Part shown: positions 35,361 through 44,863 of the stretch, one piece after another
Layout of the letters: each line of letters begins with the position of its first letter
Position numbering within the stretch: position 1 is the first letter of the stretch
Assembly: GCF_019969725.1 (NCBI RefSeq)
Contig: NZ_JAHXYW010000011.1
Coordinates: 148,827 to 212,826, forward strand
Source: Neobacillus bataviensis
GTDB lineage: Bacteria; Bacillota; Bacilli; Bacillales_B; DSM-18226
Reading direction: 5' to 3'
Length of the DNA stretch: 64,000 nucleotides
The notes under the pieces: model-generated
Told to the model about the DNA's origin: nothing
Databases searched by the model: none
What the model saw: only the letters and a program-made list of their open reading frames with translations
Program-made: the position numbers and the translations under genes

Positions 35361-36617
35361 TTGCTTAATTTAATCAAACCACTATTAGTGAACATCACGA
35401 TTTTATTTTCTTTTACTTTTAATGCAAACCTGTTTTTTCCGTTTCAAACGAAGATTCCTCTTACCTTTAAGCAGCAAATCATTTATGGTTTTATCGGTTC
35501 GTTTGGTGCCCTTTTTTGTATGTTTTATCCTATTGAAACTTTAGGGGAAACCCATTTTGATTTAAGAATGTGTGCAATTATCATTCTCACTCTATATGGG
35601 GGATGGGTTCCAGGGAGCATAGTTCTTTTTTTTGCATGCATTTTTCGGTATATCATCGGAGGGAAATTCCATATCATTGGAATCATTGTAAATATTGCCT
35701 CCCTCGTAAGTGCCATTTTACTTAGAAGCATTTTTCTTAAAGCAAAGTCGAAAGTTTCCGCAGGGTCCCTGGTCATCCTTTGTTATTTTATTGTATATAT
35801 CACGATTCTTTATTTTACCGTCCACTTATTAGACTTAGCTTTTTATCTTGTTTACTTTATTGCCTTTTATTTAACTACCGTTGCCTTAATTTATGTGATT
35901 GAACACTTGATAAAAATAAACAAGCAGTTCGAGGAGATGGTTTATCTCGACAAATTAACCATGATTGGACAATTGACGGCATCCATTGCACATGAAATTA
36001 GAAATCCGCTTTCAACAGTCAGAGGATTTATCCAATATTTAAGTACAGATACGAAGGATGAACAATTAAAAAAATTCTCCCCTTTAATTATGGAAGAATT
36101 GGACCGGACCAACAGCATTATTACAAATTATTTAAAACTGGCAAAGCCGGAACCCTTCCATCTAGCAATTATTTCCCTAAATGATGTCATAAGTGACTGT
36201 GTCCAATTAATGAGGCCTCTTGCTTCCTATTCAAATGTCATCCTTGACTATGAAAGTAATGAAAAATTTTATGTGCAAGGAGATGAACACCATTTAAAGC
36301 AAGCCCTCATGAATGTGATAAAAAATGGGATAGAGTCTATATCTAAAAAAGGTACCGTTCATATCAATTTAAATGCAGATCCTCTCAAAAACATGGTTGA
36401 GATTAGAATTAAGGACAACGGAAAGGGGATGACACCTGAACAGTTAAAGATGATCGGCCTCCCCTTTTACACAACGAAGTCAAAAGGCACTGGCCTAGGC
36501 AGTATGGTTACCAATAAAATCATCCGTGAACTGAATGGGTCAATAGAATATGGAAGTGAAGTCGATAAAGGGACTGTAGTCAAAATTGCTTTTCCATTAC
36601 TGCAAGAAAAAAAATGA
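35361..36617 (+). CDS. KinB-like membrane sensor histidine kinase (orphan)
   Basis: This 418-aa kinase has a TTG start after GGAGG. Residues 1-~185 hold about six membrane helices of the 5TM-LYT type (LRMCAIIILTLYGGWVPG), then a HisKA with TASIAHEIRNPLSTVRGF (His about 211) and HATPase_c (NVIKNGIES, DNGKGM, GTGLGSMV). There is no extracellular sensor domain. It resembles B. subtilis KinB/KinD-type sporulation kinases. With no response regulator nearby, Spo0F is the likely phosphate acceptor. It is divergent from the PAS kinase at 33661, with a repeat in between. Confidence 0.87.
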   Translation: MLNLIKPLLVNITILFSFTFNANLFFPFQTKIPLTFKQQIIYGFIGSFGALFCMFYPIETLGETHFDLRMCAIIILTLYGGWVPGSIVLFFACIFRYIIGGKFHIIGIIVNIASLVSAILLRSIFLKAKSKVSAGSLVILCYFIVYITILYFTVHLLDLAFYLVYFIAFYLTTVALIYVIEHLIKINKQFEEMVYLDKLTMIGQLTASIAHEIRNPLSTVRGFIQYLSTDTKDEQLKKFSPLIMEELDRTNSIITNYLKLAKPEPFHLAIISLNDVISDCVQLMRPLASYSNVILDYESNEKFYVQGDEHHLKQALMNVIKNGIESISKKGTVHINLNADPLKNMVEIRIKDNGKGMTPEQLKMIGLPFYTTKSKGTGLGSMVTNKIIRELNGSIEYGSEVDKGTVVKIAFPLLQEKK

Positions 36618-36640
36618 GGCGGTTTCTATTAAAAATGAAA

Positions 36641-37639
36641 CTAGCCTCTTTCTTTTATTCGTATTGGGGGTACTTGAAGATATGTCACCATCCGCCAAAT
36701 CCACTCGAGCGGGCCGAATCGAAAAAAACGGAGCCATAAAGTGCTGAAAATCAGCTGGATAATATAAATGGCCATACACAGAAAAAGGGACTGAACATAA
36801 GTGATTCGGTTAAATAAATTAAGGGCCTCCCCTGCTAGCAAAATTAGGGCTGTTTGCGAAACATAGTTCGTCAGCGCCATCCTACCATAGCTTTTTAAGG
36901 GAGAGAGAACCTTTCGCACAATTGGAATTTGCAATAACAAAATGAATACCCCAATATAAAAAGCTGAGACAATGGGACCGATTGTAATTCCAATATTGTA
37001 GAACCTTTGCACCTCGAGGTTATTTGGAGCCGTCATTACCGACAAATGCTGATACTGATAAATCAATCCCATTCCACTTAAGACAGCCATAATACTTGTA
37101 AAAATAACAATTCCTTTCAATCGATGAGCAATCCTTTCAAACACCTGAAACTGACCGGCAGCGATTCCTAATAGCATAAGTGGAACAACCATGAAGATTT
37201 TGTTCGAAAAAATGCTTAATACAATTAGCATGACGGTTCCGAACACAAGGTTAACGATTTTATTAGCTTTATAAAAAGGTAAAATAAAAAGGCCGCAAAT
37301 AGCATAAATGGATAAAGCTTCCCCCTGTTGAAACTGGACATGGATTAAGCCAAAAATAAACAATGCGAGGATCCTTCGCATAAACAATACATAGCCATTT
37401 TTTCCTTTCGCATTGGCCCTGCTAATAAAAAGATAAAATCCAACTCCAAACAAAAAAGTAAAGATGGTGTAAAAACGGCCCTCCACAAACAAATAGAGAA
37501 GTCTCCAATACGAGACATCCAGTGAAGTAGGTTCCGGCGGCGTTACCGAAAGCAAAGGAATAATATTGACGAGGATAATACCCATAAGGGCAAAGCCTCG
37601 CAAATAATCAAGCGTATCAATCCGATTACTTATATCCAT
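36641..37639 (-). CDS. DUF418-family membrane protein
   Basis: This 332-aa integral membrane protein has about eight to ten helices and the DUF418/YeiB signature IDTLDYLRGFALMGIILVN near the start and SYGRMALTNYVSQT in the C-terminal part. The start is ATG 37639 with AGGGAG upstream; the open frame extending to 37672 overlaps the previous gene. It lies 11 bases after the phosphatase stop, so the two may be co-transcribed. Function of the family is unknown; it is distantly related to acyltransferase-3-like membrane proteins. Confidence 0.82.
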   Translation of the reverse strand: MDISNRIDTLDYLRGFALMGIILVNIIPLLSVTPPEPTSLDVSYWRLLYLFVEGRFYTIFTFLFGVGFYLFISRANAKGKNGYVLFMRRILALFIFGLIHVQFQQGEALSIYAICGLFILPFYKANKIVNLVFGTVMLIVLSIFSNKIFMVVPLMLLGIAAGQFQVFERIAHRLKGIVIFTSIMAVLSGMGLIYQYQHLSVMTAPNNLEVQRFYNIGITIGPIVSAFYIGVFILLLQIPIVRKVLSPLKSYGRMALTNYVSQTALILLAGEALNLFNRITYVQSLFLCMAIYIIQLIFSTLWLRFFRFGPLEWIWRMVTYLQVPPIRIKERG

Positions 37640-37650
37640 CGCATTTCTCC

Positions 37651-38205
37651 CTATACGGTATCTGACACCCATAATCGTTCAACTTTCACTTCATTATTGT
37701 CCAAAAACTGCAAAAGAAACACGTCTGGGTTACTTAAATTCCGCCAATCCTCAAACCCAAAATCGGGCTGGAATTTCTTTAGAAGTAACGCCATTAAATT
37801 CCCATGTGTCACAATAAGAGTATTTTCCACATCACTTTGCCTAATTTCCTCAACCACGCTTGTCACACGGTTCATTGCATCCCTGCTTGATTCTCCGTCA
37901 TCAAATTTTAAATCTAGGTCATCAAAGGCCTCCCTAAGTTTTTCAAGCCAATCAGGTAAATTTCGGGTGCTCAATATCTTTTCAGATAACCGATCATCGA
38001 GTTCAAGTTTCTTATCTTTCCGCTCTGCCACAGGCTGTATCGATTCAATGGCCCGAACAAATGGGCTCGATATGATTCGGTCAATATCCATATTTGAAAG
38101 GAATCCCGCTAATGTCTCTGCCTGTTGCACCCCTTTTGCCGTTAAACGTGCTTCCCGTTGTTGTCCCTTTGCCTCACAATGCCTAATTACATAAATACTT
38201 TTCAT
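37651..38205 (-). CDS. Histidine phosphatase superfamily protein
   Basis: This 184-aa phosphoglycerate-mutase-like protein has the N-terminal YVIRHCEAKG (RHG-type motif with His nucleophile; Cys takes the usual Gly position), SSPFVRAIESIQPVA (phosphate-binding Arg) and TLIVTHGNLMALL (second His). Length and motifs fit a cofactor-independent phosphatase of the PhoE/SixA kind. The RHC form instead of RHG is a minor deviation also seen in some Bacillus homologues. It lies between the response regulator gene and DUF418 gene, all on the minus strand with small gaps, so they may form one transcript. Confidence 0.85.
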   Translation of the reverse strand: MKSIYVIRHCEAKGQQREARLTAKGVQQAETLAGFLSNMDIDRIISSPFVRAIESIQPVAERKDKKLELDDRLSEKILSTRNLPDWLEKLREAFDDLDLKFDDGESSRDAMNRVTSVVEEIRQSDVENTLIVTHGNLMALLLKKFQPDFGFEDWRNLSNPDVFLLQFLDNNEVKVERLWVSDTV

Positions 38206-38218
38206 TCCCTATTCACCC

Positions 38219-38887
38219 CTAAAACTCATCACCCCCATCTTGAGAGTCCACTGATTTCATTGATACATTGTAGAGCCTCTTTGCTTCGTGCCGATCCGCC
38301 ACTTGTAGTTTGTTGAGGATGTTGGAAATATGATTTGCCACGGTTTTTGTGCTTAAATGCAGCCGCGCAGCAATATGGGTGTTGGTATGGCCCTGTGCAA
38401 TCTGCTCTAGTACCTCGATCTCCCTTCCGGTTAACTCGCTAAGCGCGGGATTCAAAACCTCTTTTTTCTCCGGCATAGAAAAATAGTTCATCATCCGCTC
38501 CGCAATATCTGCACTAAATACGGCACCGCCATTTCCCACCATCCGAATCGCCTGCATGAGCTCCATTTCGCCCGCATCCTTTAAACAATAGCCCCTGGCC
38601 CCCATCTTCATTGCCGTGAATACCGACTTATCATTCTTCAGCATTGTGACAATTAATATTTTCATATCTGGCAGTTTTTCTTTAATGACCCGCGTCGCCT
38701 CGATCCCGTTTAAACCGGGCATGCGAATATCCATGACTATCACATCAGGCTTAAGCTTCAAAGCCATTTCGACTGCCTCATCACCAGTCGCTGCCTCTCC
38801 AATCACTACCAAATCTTCTGTTGTTTGAATAAGATTCCGGACCCCGCTGCGAAATAATGGGTGATCATCCGCCAATAAAATTTTCAC
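38219..38887 (-). CDS. NarL/FixJ-type response regulator
   Basis: This 222-aa regulator has a receiver domain (LLADDHPLFRSGVR; phospho-acceptor Asp 53 in VIVMDIRMPG; Lys in YCLKDAGE) and a LuxR-type HTH (LSELTGREIEVLEQIAQGHT, LSTKTVANHISNIL). The GTG start overlaps the kinase stop by four bases, so it is translationally coupled to its cognate kinase. Targets are unknown; the divergent membrane protein at 41188 is the first candidate. Confidence 0.93.
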   Translation of the reverse strand: MKILLADDHPLFRSGVRNLIQTTEDLVVIGEAATGDEAVEMALKLKPDVIVMDIRMPGLNGIEATRVIKEKLPDMKILIVTMLKNDKSVFTAMKMGARGYCLKDAGEMELMQAIRMVGNGGAVFSADIAERMMNYFSMPEKKEVLNPALSELTGREIEVLEQIAQGHTNTHIAARLHLSTKTVANHISNILNKLQVADRHEAKRLYNVSMKSVDSQDGGDEF

Positions 38888-41001
38888 GTTATTTCCTCCC
38901 CTTGTAAAAATGGAAGCAGGGCTTTAACCCGCGTCCCGCCTGTATCTATTTTTTCAATAGAACAATGACCCCCGAGCTCGGAAGTCCGCTCCCAAATCGA
39001 TTTCAATCCGATCCCGCCGCTGCCCGACGGTTTAATGTGGGAAGGGAGTCCAATCCCATCATCGATTACTGCAATCTCCAAGTCTTTTTCTGAAATCACT
39101 CTAATCAACACTGAGCATCTGGCTGCCCTGGCATGCTTAACCACATTGACCAAAGCTTCTGTAATGATTCGGTAAGCTGCAACCTCAACAGCAGCCGGCA
39201 ACAAAGGCATTTGGTCAGGGACACTGAAACTCACCATCAATGGAACCGACGATTTTTTCATTTCATCGATTCTAGCTTGAATGGAACCAATTAAACCAAA
39301 TTCATCTAAAGTCGGGGGCCGTAAATCGTGAACCATTGTGCGGATTTCAGTTACAGTCGTCCTTATAACATTTCTTAGATCGCCCAGTAATTCTAGAGTT
39401 TTATCTGGATTCTTTTTCACATACTGCTCAGCCGCTGCCACATTAAAGGATAAAGAAAGTAGTTTCGGGGCAAGGTCGTCATGCAGATTTCTCCTTATTT
39501 GCAAACGCTCTTCCTCACGTGCAAGCACCAATCTTTCTCGGGATACCTGTAAATCAGACGCAAGTGTCTGCATTCCCCACGTCATTTTTACGGTTTGAAG
39601 TATTGGTCCAGTCTGTCGAAGCATGACATCCAACAGCCTTAAATCCTCTGCCGTGAAGACTTCTTTATGCGAGCGGCTGGAAACTGTCAGAATCCCCAAT
39701 TCCTCACCCCCATGAACAATAAAAAAATAATGTTCATCATGGATGGTGCCACCCGAGGAGGCAGCCAATTTTTCTTCGCCGTTCATCCGAATAGAAATGC
39801 CGACAAAAGGGAGCCTTAGAGCACCTTTGACTGTCTCCGCTACTACTTGAAGAACCTCTTCCGGTGCTAGCGGTTGACTGAGTTGATCGCCTAATTCCTT
39901 GAGGACTGAATAAGGATCATCATGTCTTCCTTTCATCAGCCGATTCAAAATCCGCTGCAGCCGATCTTTTAAGGGAGAAAAAAGAACTGCAACAACCGCT
40001 GTAGAAATAAGCGAAATGATAAAACTTCCTTCTGTTTTAAACAAACTGCTTAAATACATGACTAAGCCGGTGTATAGGAGAATAATAGATAAGGACAATA
40101 CCCCGTATAAAATAGTGCGGTTTACAAGTGGATCGATATCCCACAAACGGCGCCTTAAGATTGCCAGCCCCAAGGTTAACGGAATAATCGCCACAACCGC
40201 ATACAACAAAGCGCTTAAATAAATATAGGAAACAGGGTTTTCAGCAGACATGGGGTAAACAAAAAAACCACTGAGAATAATTGATCCAATGAAAGAAATG
40301 GCTACCCCGTAAACGACCCATTTGGTTTGCTGCTGCTCTACTGACCCCGATACTCTTCGATAGCGAAAAATCTGCGAAAAAATCGTGACACTAATCATAA
40401 GCAAATAGTAAAGAAGTCTCGCTGTATCCGGCCACTTCAACAGCTCAAATCTCGAACCTGGCATTAGTAAACTTATAAATTGGATGACGCAAAACGGGAC
40501 AAACACAAAGAGAGTCCAGCGCGGGACAAGCCTGCCATTTGGAAACAGCAGCAAAAAGAGAAATAAGGACATTCTTCCGATTGCCGCAATTGTCTCAGGA
40601 GCCCAAGCCATAACGCCCCCCTCTGACCCTATATAAACGAGTGAAGTGAACGTCGTCCCATAGGCCACAAAGGCAATAACGGCGAGAAGCCCCATCCCAT
40701 CACGCTTATTTTTTAAAAAAATAATCAAAGCGGCAAGGTAAAAAAGTAAGGCTAAAGTACTTTCTATGATGACAAACCATAAGGAGTAGGTGTCCGGTGT
40801 TAAGTGATAGACTGCTAACTTCTTTAACGTTGTCGGCGGCGCAGGTGCCAGCGAACTGCATGTGTCTAATACACACTCCGAACGAAGTATTTCGTAATAA
40901 TGGGGAATGTTATTTAGAAAAAAAACAATCGTTAAAACGCTAAACAGGAAAACGAATGATTGCAAGAGCCGTAATTTAAGATCCTTCCTTTTTCGCACCA
41001 T
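38884..41001 (-). CDS. Sensor histidine kinase, HisKA_3 type, with multi-pass membrane input domain and GAF
   Basis: The 705-aa kinase uses ATG 41001 after GGGGAAGG; an upstream ATG (41025) overlaps that site. Residues ~15-330 are membrane-embedded: one helix, an outer loop containing two Cys (ECVLDTCSS), then about seven to eight helices, similar to ComP-like sensors. A GAF-like region (~370-480) and a DHp of the HisKA_3 type follow, with phospho-acceptor His about 507 in RRNLHDDLAP, and then a HATPase_c (EALVNVVKHA, DDGIGLP, GIGLKSIWER). It pairs with the downstream NarL-type regulator. The signal is unknown. Confidence 0.9.
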   Translation of the reverse strand: MVRKRKDLKLRLLQSFVFLFSVLTIVFFLNNIPHYYEILRSECVLDTCSSLAPAPPTTLKKLAVYHLTPDTYSLWFVIIESTLALLFYLAALIIFLKNKRDGMGLLAVIAFVAYGTTFTSLVYIGSEGGVMAWAPETIAAIGRMSLFLFLLLFPNGRLVPRWTLFVFVPFCVIQFISLLMPGSRFELLKWPDTARLLYYLLMISVTIFSQIFRYRRVSGSVEQQQTKWVVYGVAISFIGSIILSGFFVYPMSAENPVSYIYLSALLYAVVAIIPLTLGLAILRRRLWDIDPLVNRTILYGVLSLSIILLYTGLVMYLSSLFKTEGSFIISLISTAVVAVLFSPLKDRLQRILNRLMKGRHDDPYSVLKELGDQLSQPLAPEEVLQVVAETVKGALRLPFVGISIRMNGEEKLAASSGGTIHDEHYFFIVHGGEELGILTVSSRSHKEVFTAEDLRLLDVMLRQTGPILQTVKMTWGMQTLASDLQVSRERLVLAREEERLQIRRNLHDDLAPKLLSLSFNVAAAEQYVKKNPDKTLELLGDLRNVIRTTVTEIRTMVHDLRPPTLDEFGLIGSIQARIDEMKKSSVPLMVSFSVPDQMPLLPAAVEVAAYRIITEALVNVVKHARAARCSVLIRVISEKDLEIAVIDDGIGLPSHIKPSGSGGIGLKSIWERTSELGGHCSIEKIDTGGTRVKALLPFLQGEEIT

Positions 41002-41187
41002 TCTTCTACCTTCCCCTTTTAACATATAGGAAAATTATAGCAACTGCTGACCCTAATTGTATAGGTTGTATCCCGATTATACCTATAAAAGTTCCCGATG
41101 CTTTTAGGTATAGACTCCTCTCGAAAATAGGAATAGCCGCTTGATAAGATTAACTTGTAAATAAGGAACAAAAGGGAGCTGGGAAAA

Positions 41188-41763
41188 ATGGCGTTAGAAA
41201 AAGTAGTTAAGTGGCTAGGATTGATTTGTATTTTGGCAGGAATCGCAAGAATAGGGATGACACCGGCAGGACTGATTTTTGGCGGGGACAGTAAACACGA
41301 AATAACCTTTGCCTTAATAGCTAGTTTATTAATGGGGATTAGTTCAATTAATCTATTTTTATCACAATCACGGCAAACAGGAGTTTTGGGTTTTATTGCG
41401 GCCATCCTTCTTTCAGTCGGCAATATCATATTAGCAAGCGGCTTTTATGGCTTCTTCGCCTATGGACATTTACCGAAACCAGGAACGTTCGTTAATATCG
41501 CGGAATCGCTCACCTATCCTGGACTATTACTTGGCACACTCCTCCTAATGATTGTCACCTTCCGTGCCAAAGTCTTTCCGCGCTGGTATATCGTGATTTT
41601 TGCTTTAATGCTGCTGTCGTTAGGAATACCGTTCCTCGGCGACTGGTTTGCCTTCTTTTGGGGACTAACTTACGTTGCGATGGGCTATACCATTTTTACA
41701 GGAAAGTACAAAAGCATAACTTCACAGACAGACAAAACAACATCTAATTTAAGTGCTAATTAA
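41188..41763 (+). CDS. Hypothetical six-helix membrane protein
   Basis: This 191-aa protein is almost all membrane: about six helices (WLGLICILAGIARIGM, ITFALIASLLMGISSINL, LGFIAAILLSVGNIILASG, GLLLGTLLLMIVTF, YIVIFALMLLSLGI, FFWGLTYVAMGYTIF) with short loops and a Ser/Thr-rich C-terminal tail. It has AAGGGAG before its ATG. It is transcribed divergently from the two-component genes with ~185 bases between, a layout common for a target of the pair. I do not recognise a family. Confidence 0.7.
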   Translation: MALEKVVKWLGLICILAGIARIGMTPAGLIFGGDSKHEITFALIASLLMGISSINLFLSQSRQTGVLGFIAAILLSVGNIILASGFYGFFAYGHLPKPGTFVNIAESLTYPGLLLGTLLLMIVTFRAKVFPRWYIVIFALMLLSLGIPFLGDWFAFFWGLTYVAMGYTIFTGKYKSITSQTDKTTSNLSAN

Positions 41764-41767
41764 TGCC

Positions 41768-41796
41768 AAAAGCCCCCATTCCAAAGGGGCTTTTTA
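41768..41796. terminator. Bidirectional terminator
   Basis: Stem AAAAGCCCC / GGGGCTTTT lies between the membrane protein and the convergent methyltransferase, overlapping the stop of the latter. Confidence 0.85.
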
Positions 41797-42399
41797 ATAT
41801 TCCAATCGATAGATTAAAAATCTCTCATTTGGATTATGTTCATAAACATGAGGCAATTTGATTTCCATGATCATTTCAAAGGCCGTTTGGTTTTCTAAAA
41901 AATAAATATAATCTTCCGATGGATAATATAAAACCAAATCGATACCCCGTTCTTTCTCTTCTACTGACCGCAATATATTATTAACAATCGTTCTAAAAAC
42001 TTGAATCGAAAACGGATTAAAAAAATAAAATCGGTTTTCCAGCGGCCCAATCTGATACTCTTCTGCCAGGCAGCAAACAAAGTGAATATGCTCCGAACCT
42101 TTATGTTTTTTTCCATAACTTTTTCTATTTCCTACTGCTTCTTTAAAAAGAAGTTCGTTCATTTCCACCCCGACAACCGAAGAATGGAAAAAATAATGAA
42201 TAAAAAAATTCAATCTGCCTTTCCCGCAGCCAAAGTCAACAATATGGTCACAGCTTTCCAATTCATATAGACGAAACAGCTCTTCGAGTGCACTATAGGG
42301 GGTCGGCTCATACCGATGATAATGTAACGATTTATGGACGTCCTTTTGGTATCCTCCCGTTTTTATGTTTAGCAGCTTATCGTAATAATGTTCTTTCAT
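41794..42399 (-). CDS. Class I SAM-dependent methyltransferase
   Basis: This 201-aa protein carries motif I (HIVDFGCGKGRLNFFI), motif post-I (VVGVEMNELLFKEAV) and a downstream FFNPFSIQVFRTIV segment that takes the place of the usual catalytic motif. FNPF recalls an N/DPPY-like nucleic-acid-amino-methyltransferase motif but is not one. The N-terminal region is rich in His and Tyr (YHRYEPTPYSALEELF). The substrate is unknown. It stands as a single gene between terminators. Confidence 0.8.
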   Translation of the reverse strand: MKEHYYDKLLNIKTGGYQKDVHKSLHYHRYEPTPYSALEELFRLYELESCDHIVDFGCGKGRLNFFIHYFFHSSVVGVEMNELLFKEAVGNRKSYGKKHKGSEHIHFVCCLAEEYQIGPLENRFYFFNPFSIQVFRTIVNNILRSVEEKERGIDLVLYYPSEDYIYFLENQTAFEMIMEIKLPHVYEHNPNERFLIYRLEY

Positions 42400-42532
42400 A
42401 ATAAACGCTCACCTATTTTTAATTTGTAAGGCCTTCGCCACTGTAATAAAAAAAATAAAGTGTGGTTCGTTTTCACCTTACTCCTATGTTGTACATATTT
42501 CAATGAATTAGCAATACTGCCCCTTCCCAAAG

Positions 42533-42576
42533 AAAAAACGGCATGATTCCTATTGTTCGGAGTCATGCCGTTTTTA
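42533..42576 (-). terminator. Terminator of HD-GYP gene
   Basis: An AAAAAACGGCATGA / TCATGCCGTTTTT stem with inner TTCC/GGA pairing lies within two bases of the stop. Confidence 0.85.
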
Positions 42577-42577
42577 T

Positions 42578-44023
42578 TTATAATGAAGAAATCTGGCGGA
42601 TAGCCAATTCATCCTTGATTACCTGCGCTGGATATTGATAAACAGATGGACTTCGCAAACAAAGCTTTTCCCAGGCTTCTACACAAATCGGATCAAAATG
42701 GGTGCCCTTGTTTTCGATTAAAAATTTTATCGCTTCCGAATGCGGCCACGCTTTACGGTAAGAACGTTCTGACGTGAGAGCATCATAAACATCAGCAACA
42801 GCCATAATCCTAGCAAACAAGGGGATGTCTTCGCCTTTTAATTGGTCTGGATAACCGCTGCCATCCCATTTTTCATGGTGGGAGCGGATAACTCCCAGCT
42901 CCTCCATCATAAAGCCAAGTTCCCTGCAAATCTCGTAGCCATCTACAGGGTGCTTTTCGATAATAGCTCTTTCGTCCGGCTCTAGCTTCCCAGGTTTATT
43001 TAAAATCGCATCGGGGACACTAATTTTTCCGACATCATGAACAAGCCCCCCCTGTACAACCGTGCGCAGCTGTTCCGGTTTCAATCCAAGTTCTTCTGCA
43101 AGCTGTAACGCATACAAGGTAACCCTGAAGGTATGGCCTACTGTATAAAGATCCTTTTTTTCAGTCGCATTCACTAAGGCTTTGACACTTTGTCCAATAC
43201 TGTTCATCACTCGTTCGAAAGGGTCGGTTGTATAGAGGGAGCGAATCGATTCCGCCAGAGTCCCCTTCACACCATACTGTTTGATGAGTCCGGTAATCAT
43301 AACAATCATCGAAGCGAGTAATAAGAAATGATAAATCCACCAGCTTAGGTTCCATTCCGTCCCTCTTACCATAATAAGCTGCGAGGCCATGAACCAGCCG
43401 GAACTATATACAATCGATAATTGTAACGGAAATCGTGTAAATAAATAGGATTGATAATAGCGATAAGCTGCCGCGCCGTTTAATAACAGAATGACAATCG
43501 TCAAAATCATATTTAACGGCATTACATGTAATGGAATAGCATGAGTAAGATGAGGATTCAGGAACCCAATGATCGAAAAGACGACTAAAACTGGCGTCCA
43601 TAATGGAAGCAGCCATCGCTGCCGTTTTGCTAAAAAAGTTACTAGAGGGTTGTCCGAAGGCAGTGAGGACAACCATATCCAAACCGTTGCTAATAACACG
43701 CTTAATTGGGCTGCAATGGCTGGCAAATGGTAGGCATCGAGAAAGAAATCCGGAGTTGCCAGTCCATGAATCGAAAACATAACCCCAAGAGAGAAGAAAG
43801 AAAGTGACAGAAAACTAACTTTTATATTGCGAATTCTCACACCAGCAATCCCAACAGCAATTGAGATAATACTTGCCATAAGGGATACGAAACTGACGAT
43901 ATAAAAATGCCCCCTCGGCACCCGGAAAAATTCATCCTTTAGTATGCCTTGATGAAAAGCCTCAAATAATATGTAGGGAAATGACGCTGCAATCAACGGC
44001 CACAGAAAGCTGTAAGACTTCAT
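42578..44023 (-). CDS. Membrane-anchored HD-GYP phosphodiesterase
   Basis: This 481-aa protein has about eight membrane helices in residues 1-~245, a short linker (STDPFERVMNS-like) and an HD-GYP domain: VGHTFRVTLYALQLAEELG, LVHDVGKISVPDAILNKPG (HD pair at ~328), HHEKWDGSGYP and the usual FARIMAVADVYDALTS. All expected metal ligands are in place. The domain hydrolyses c-di-GMP or related dinucleotides; with the GGDEF protein in this window broken, it could shift the balance. ATG 44023 has GGAGG six bases upstream, overlapping an in-frame ATG at 44029. Confidence 0.9.
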   Translation of the reverse strand: MKSYSFLWPLIAASFPYILFEAFHQGILKDEFFRVPRGHFYIVSFVSLMASIISIAVGIAGVRIRNIKVSFLSLSFFSLGVMFSIHGLATPDFFLDAYHLPAIAAQLSVLLATVWIWLSSLPSDNPLVTFLAKRQRWLLPLWTPVLVVFSIIGFLNPHLTHAIPLHVMPLNMILTIVILLLNGAAAYRYYQSYLFTRFPLQLSIVYSSGWFMASQLIMVRGTEWNLSWWIYHFLLLASMIVMITGLIKQYGVKGTLAESIRSLYTTDPFERVMNSIGQSVKALVNATEKKDLYTVGHTFRVTLYALQLAEELGLKPEQLRTVVQGGLVHDVGKISVPDAILNKPGKLEPDERAIIEKHPVDGYEICRELGFMMEELGVIRSHHEKWDGSGYPDQLKGEDIPLFARIMAVADVYDALTSERSYRKAWPHSEAIKFLIENKGTHFDPICVEAWEKLCLRSPSVYQYPAQVIKDELAIRQISSL

Positions 44024-44084
44024 AACCATCCTCCAAAAACGAATAGATATTCAATCATATGCTAAAGCACTCTAATTAAAACTA

Positions 44085-44114
44085 AAACCCAGTCAAATGA
44101 CTGGGTTTTTTTGA
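44085..44114 (-). terminator. Terminator of the amino-acid ABC operon
   Basis: Stem AAACCCAGTCA / TGACTGGGTTT with a tiny loop and T run, just beyond the ATPase stop. Confidence 0.9.
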
Positions 44115-44134
44115 AAATATTCAATTATTCAACC

Positions 44135-44863
44135 TTAAAGCACCTTACTTAAAAATGCCTTGGTACGCTCATGCTGAGGGTTACTAAATAGTTCATTTGG
44201 TATATTTTCTTCTACAATATATCCCCCATCCATGAAAATAACTCGATCGCCAACCTCTCTGGCAAAGCCCATCTCATGGGTAACAACCACCATGGTCATT
44301 CCTTCTTTTGCGAGCTGTTTCATGACCTCCAAAACATCTCCAACCATTTCTGGGTCTAGTGCAGAGGTTGGTTCATCAAATAGCATGATTTTCGGATTCA
44401 TAGCAAGTGCTCTTGCGATAGCAACACGTTGTTTTTGTCCCCCGGAAAGTTCTCCCGGATAGCTGTTGGCCTTTTCACGCAGGCCAACCTTACTTAATAA
44501 CTCAAGGGCTATTTTTTCCGCTTCTGCTTTCACTGTGCCGAGGATTTTAATTGGACCCATCGTGATATTTTCTAACACCGATTTATGCGGGAAAAGATTG
44601 AACTGCTGGAAAACCATCCCAACCTCTTGCCTAACTTTATTAATATTGATTTTCGAATCGGTGATATCATGTCCGTTAATAACCACCTCGCCGCCTGAAA
44701 TCTCTTCAAGGCGATTTAAACAGCGGAGGAAGGTACTTTTCCCCGAACCGGAAGGGCCGATTACACAAACTACCTCTTTTTCTTGGACTGTGGCATTAAT
44801 ATCTTTTAAAACCTCTACTTTTCCAAACGATTTTCTTAAGTTTTTAACAGTGATAATACTCAT
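44135..44863 (-). CDS. Polar amino-acid ABC transporter ATP-binding protein
   Basis: This 242-aa ATPase is of the GlnQ/HisP type: Walker [11 protein letters not shown]-loop [18 protein letters not shown], signature [17 protein letters not shown], Walker [15 protein letters not shown] and switch His [13 protein letters not shown]. The start overlaps the permease stop by four bases (ATGA), so the genes are translationally coupled. It drives uptake of an amino acid such as glutamine, arginine or cystine. Confidence 0.93.
   Translation of the reverse strand: MSIITVKNLRKSFGKVEVLKDINATVQEKEVVCVIGPSGSGKSTFLRCLNRLEEISGGEVVINGHDITDSKININKVRQEVGMVFQQFNLFPHKSVLENITMGPIKILGTVKAEAEKIALELLSKVGLREKANSYPGELSGGQKQRVAIARALAMNPKIMLFDEPTSALDPEMVGDVLEVMKQLAKEGMTMVVVTHEMGFAREVGDRVIFMDGGYIVEENIPNELFSNPQHERTKAFLSKVL

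Noticed and set aside
37655..37672. Possible further copy of the palindromic repeat (GGTATCTGACACCC)
   Set aside because: It lies within the end of the phosphatase gene and matches only part of one arm; coincidence is likely.
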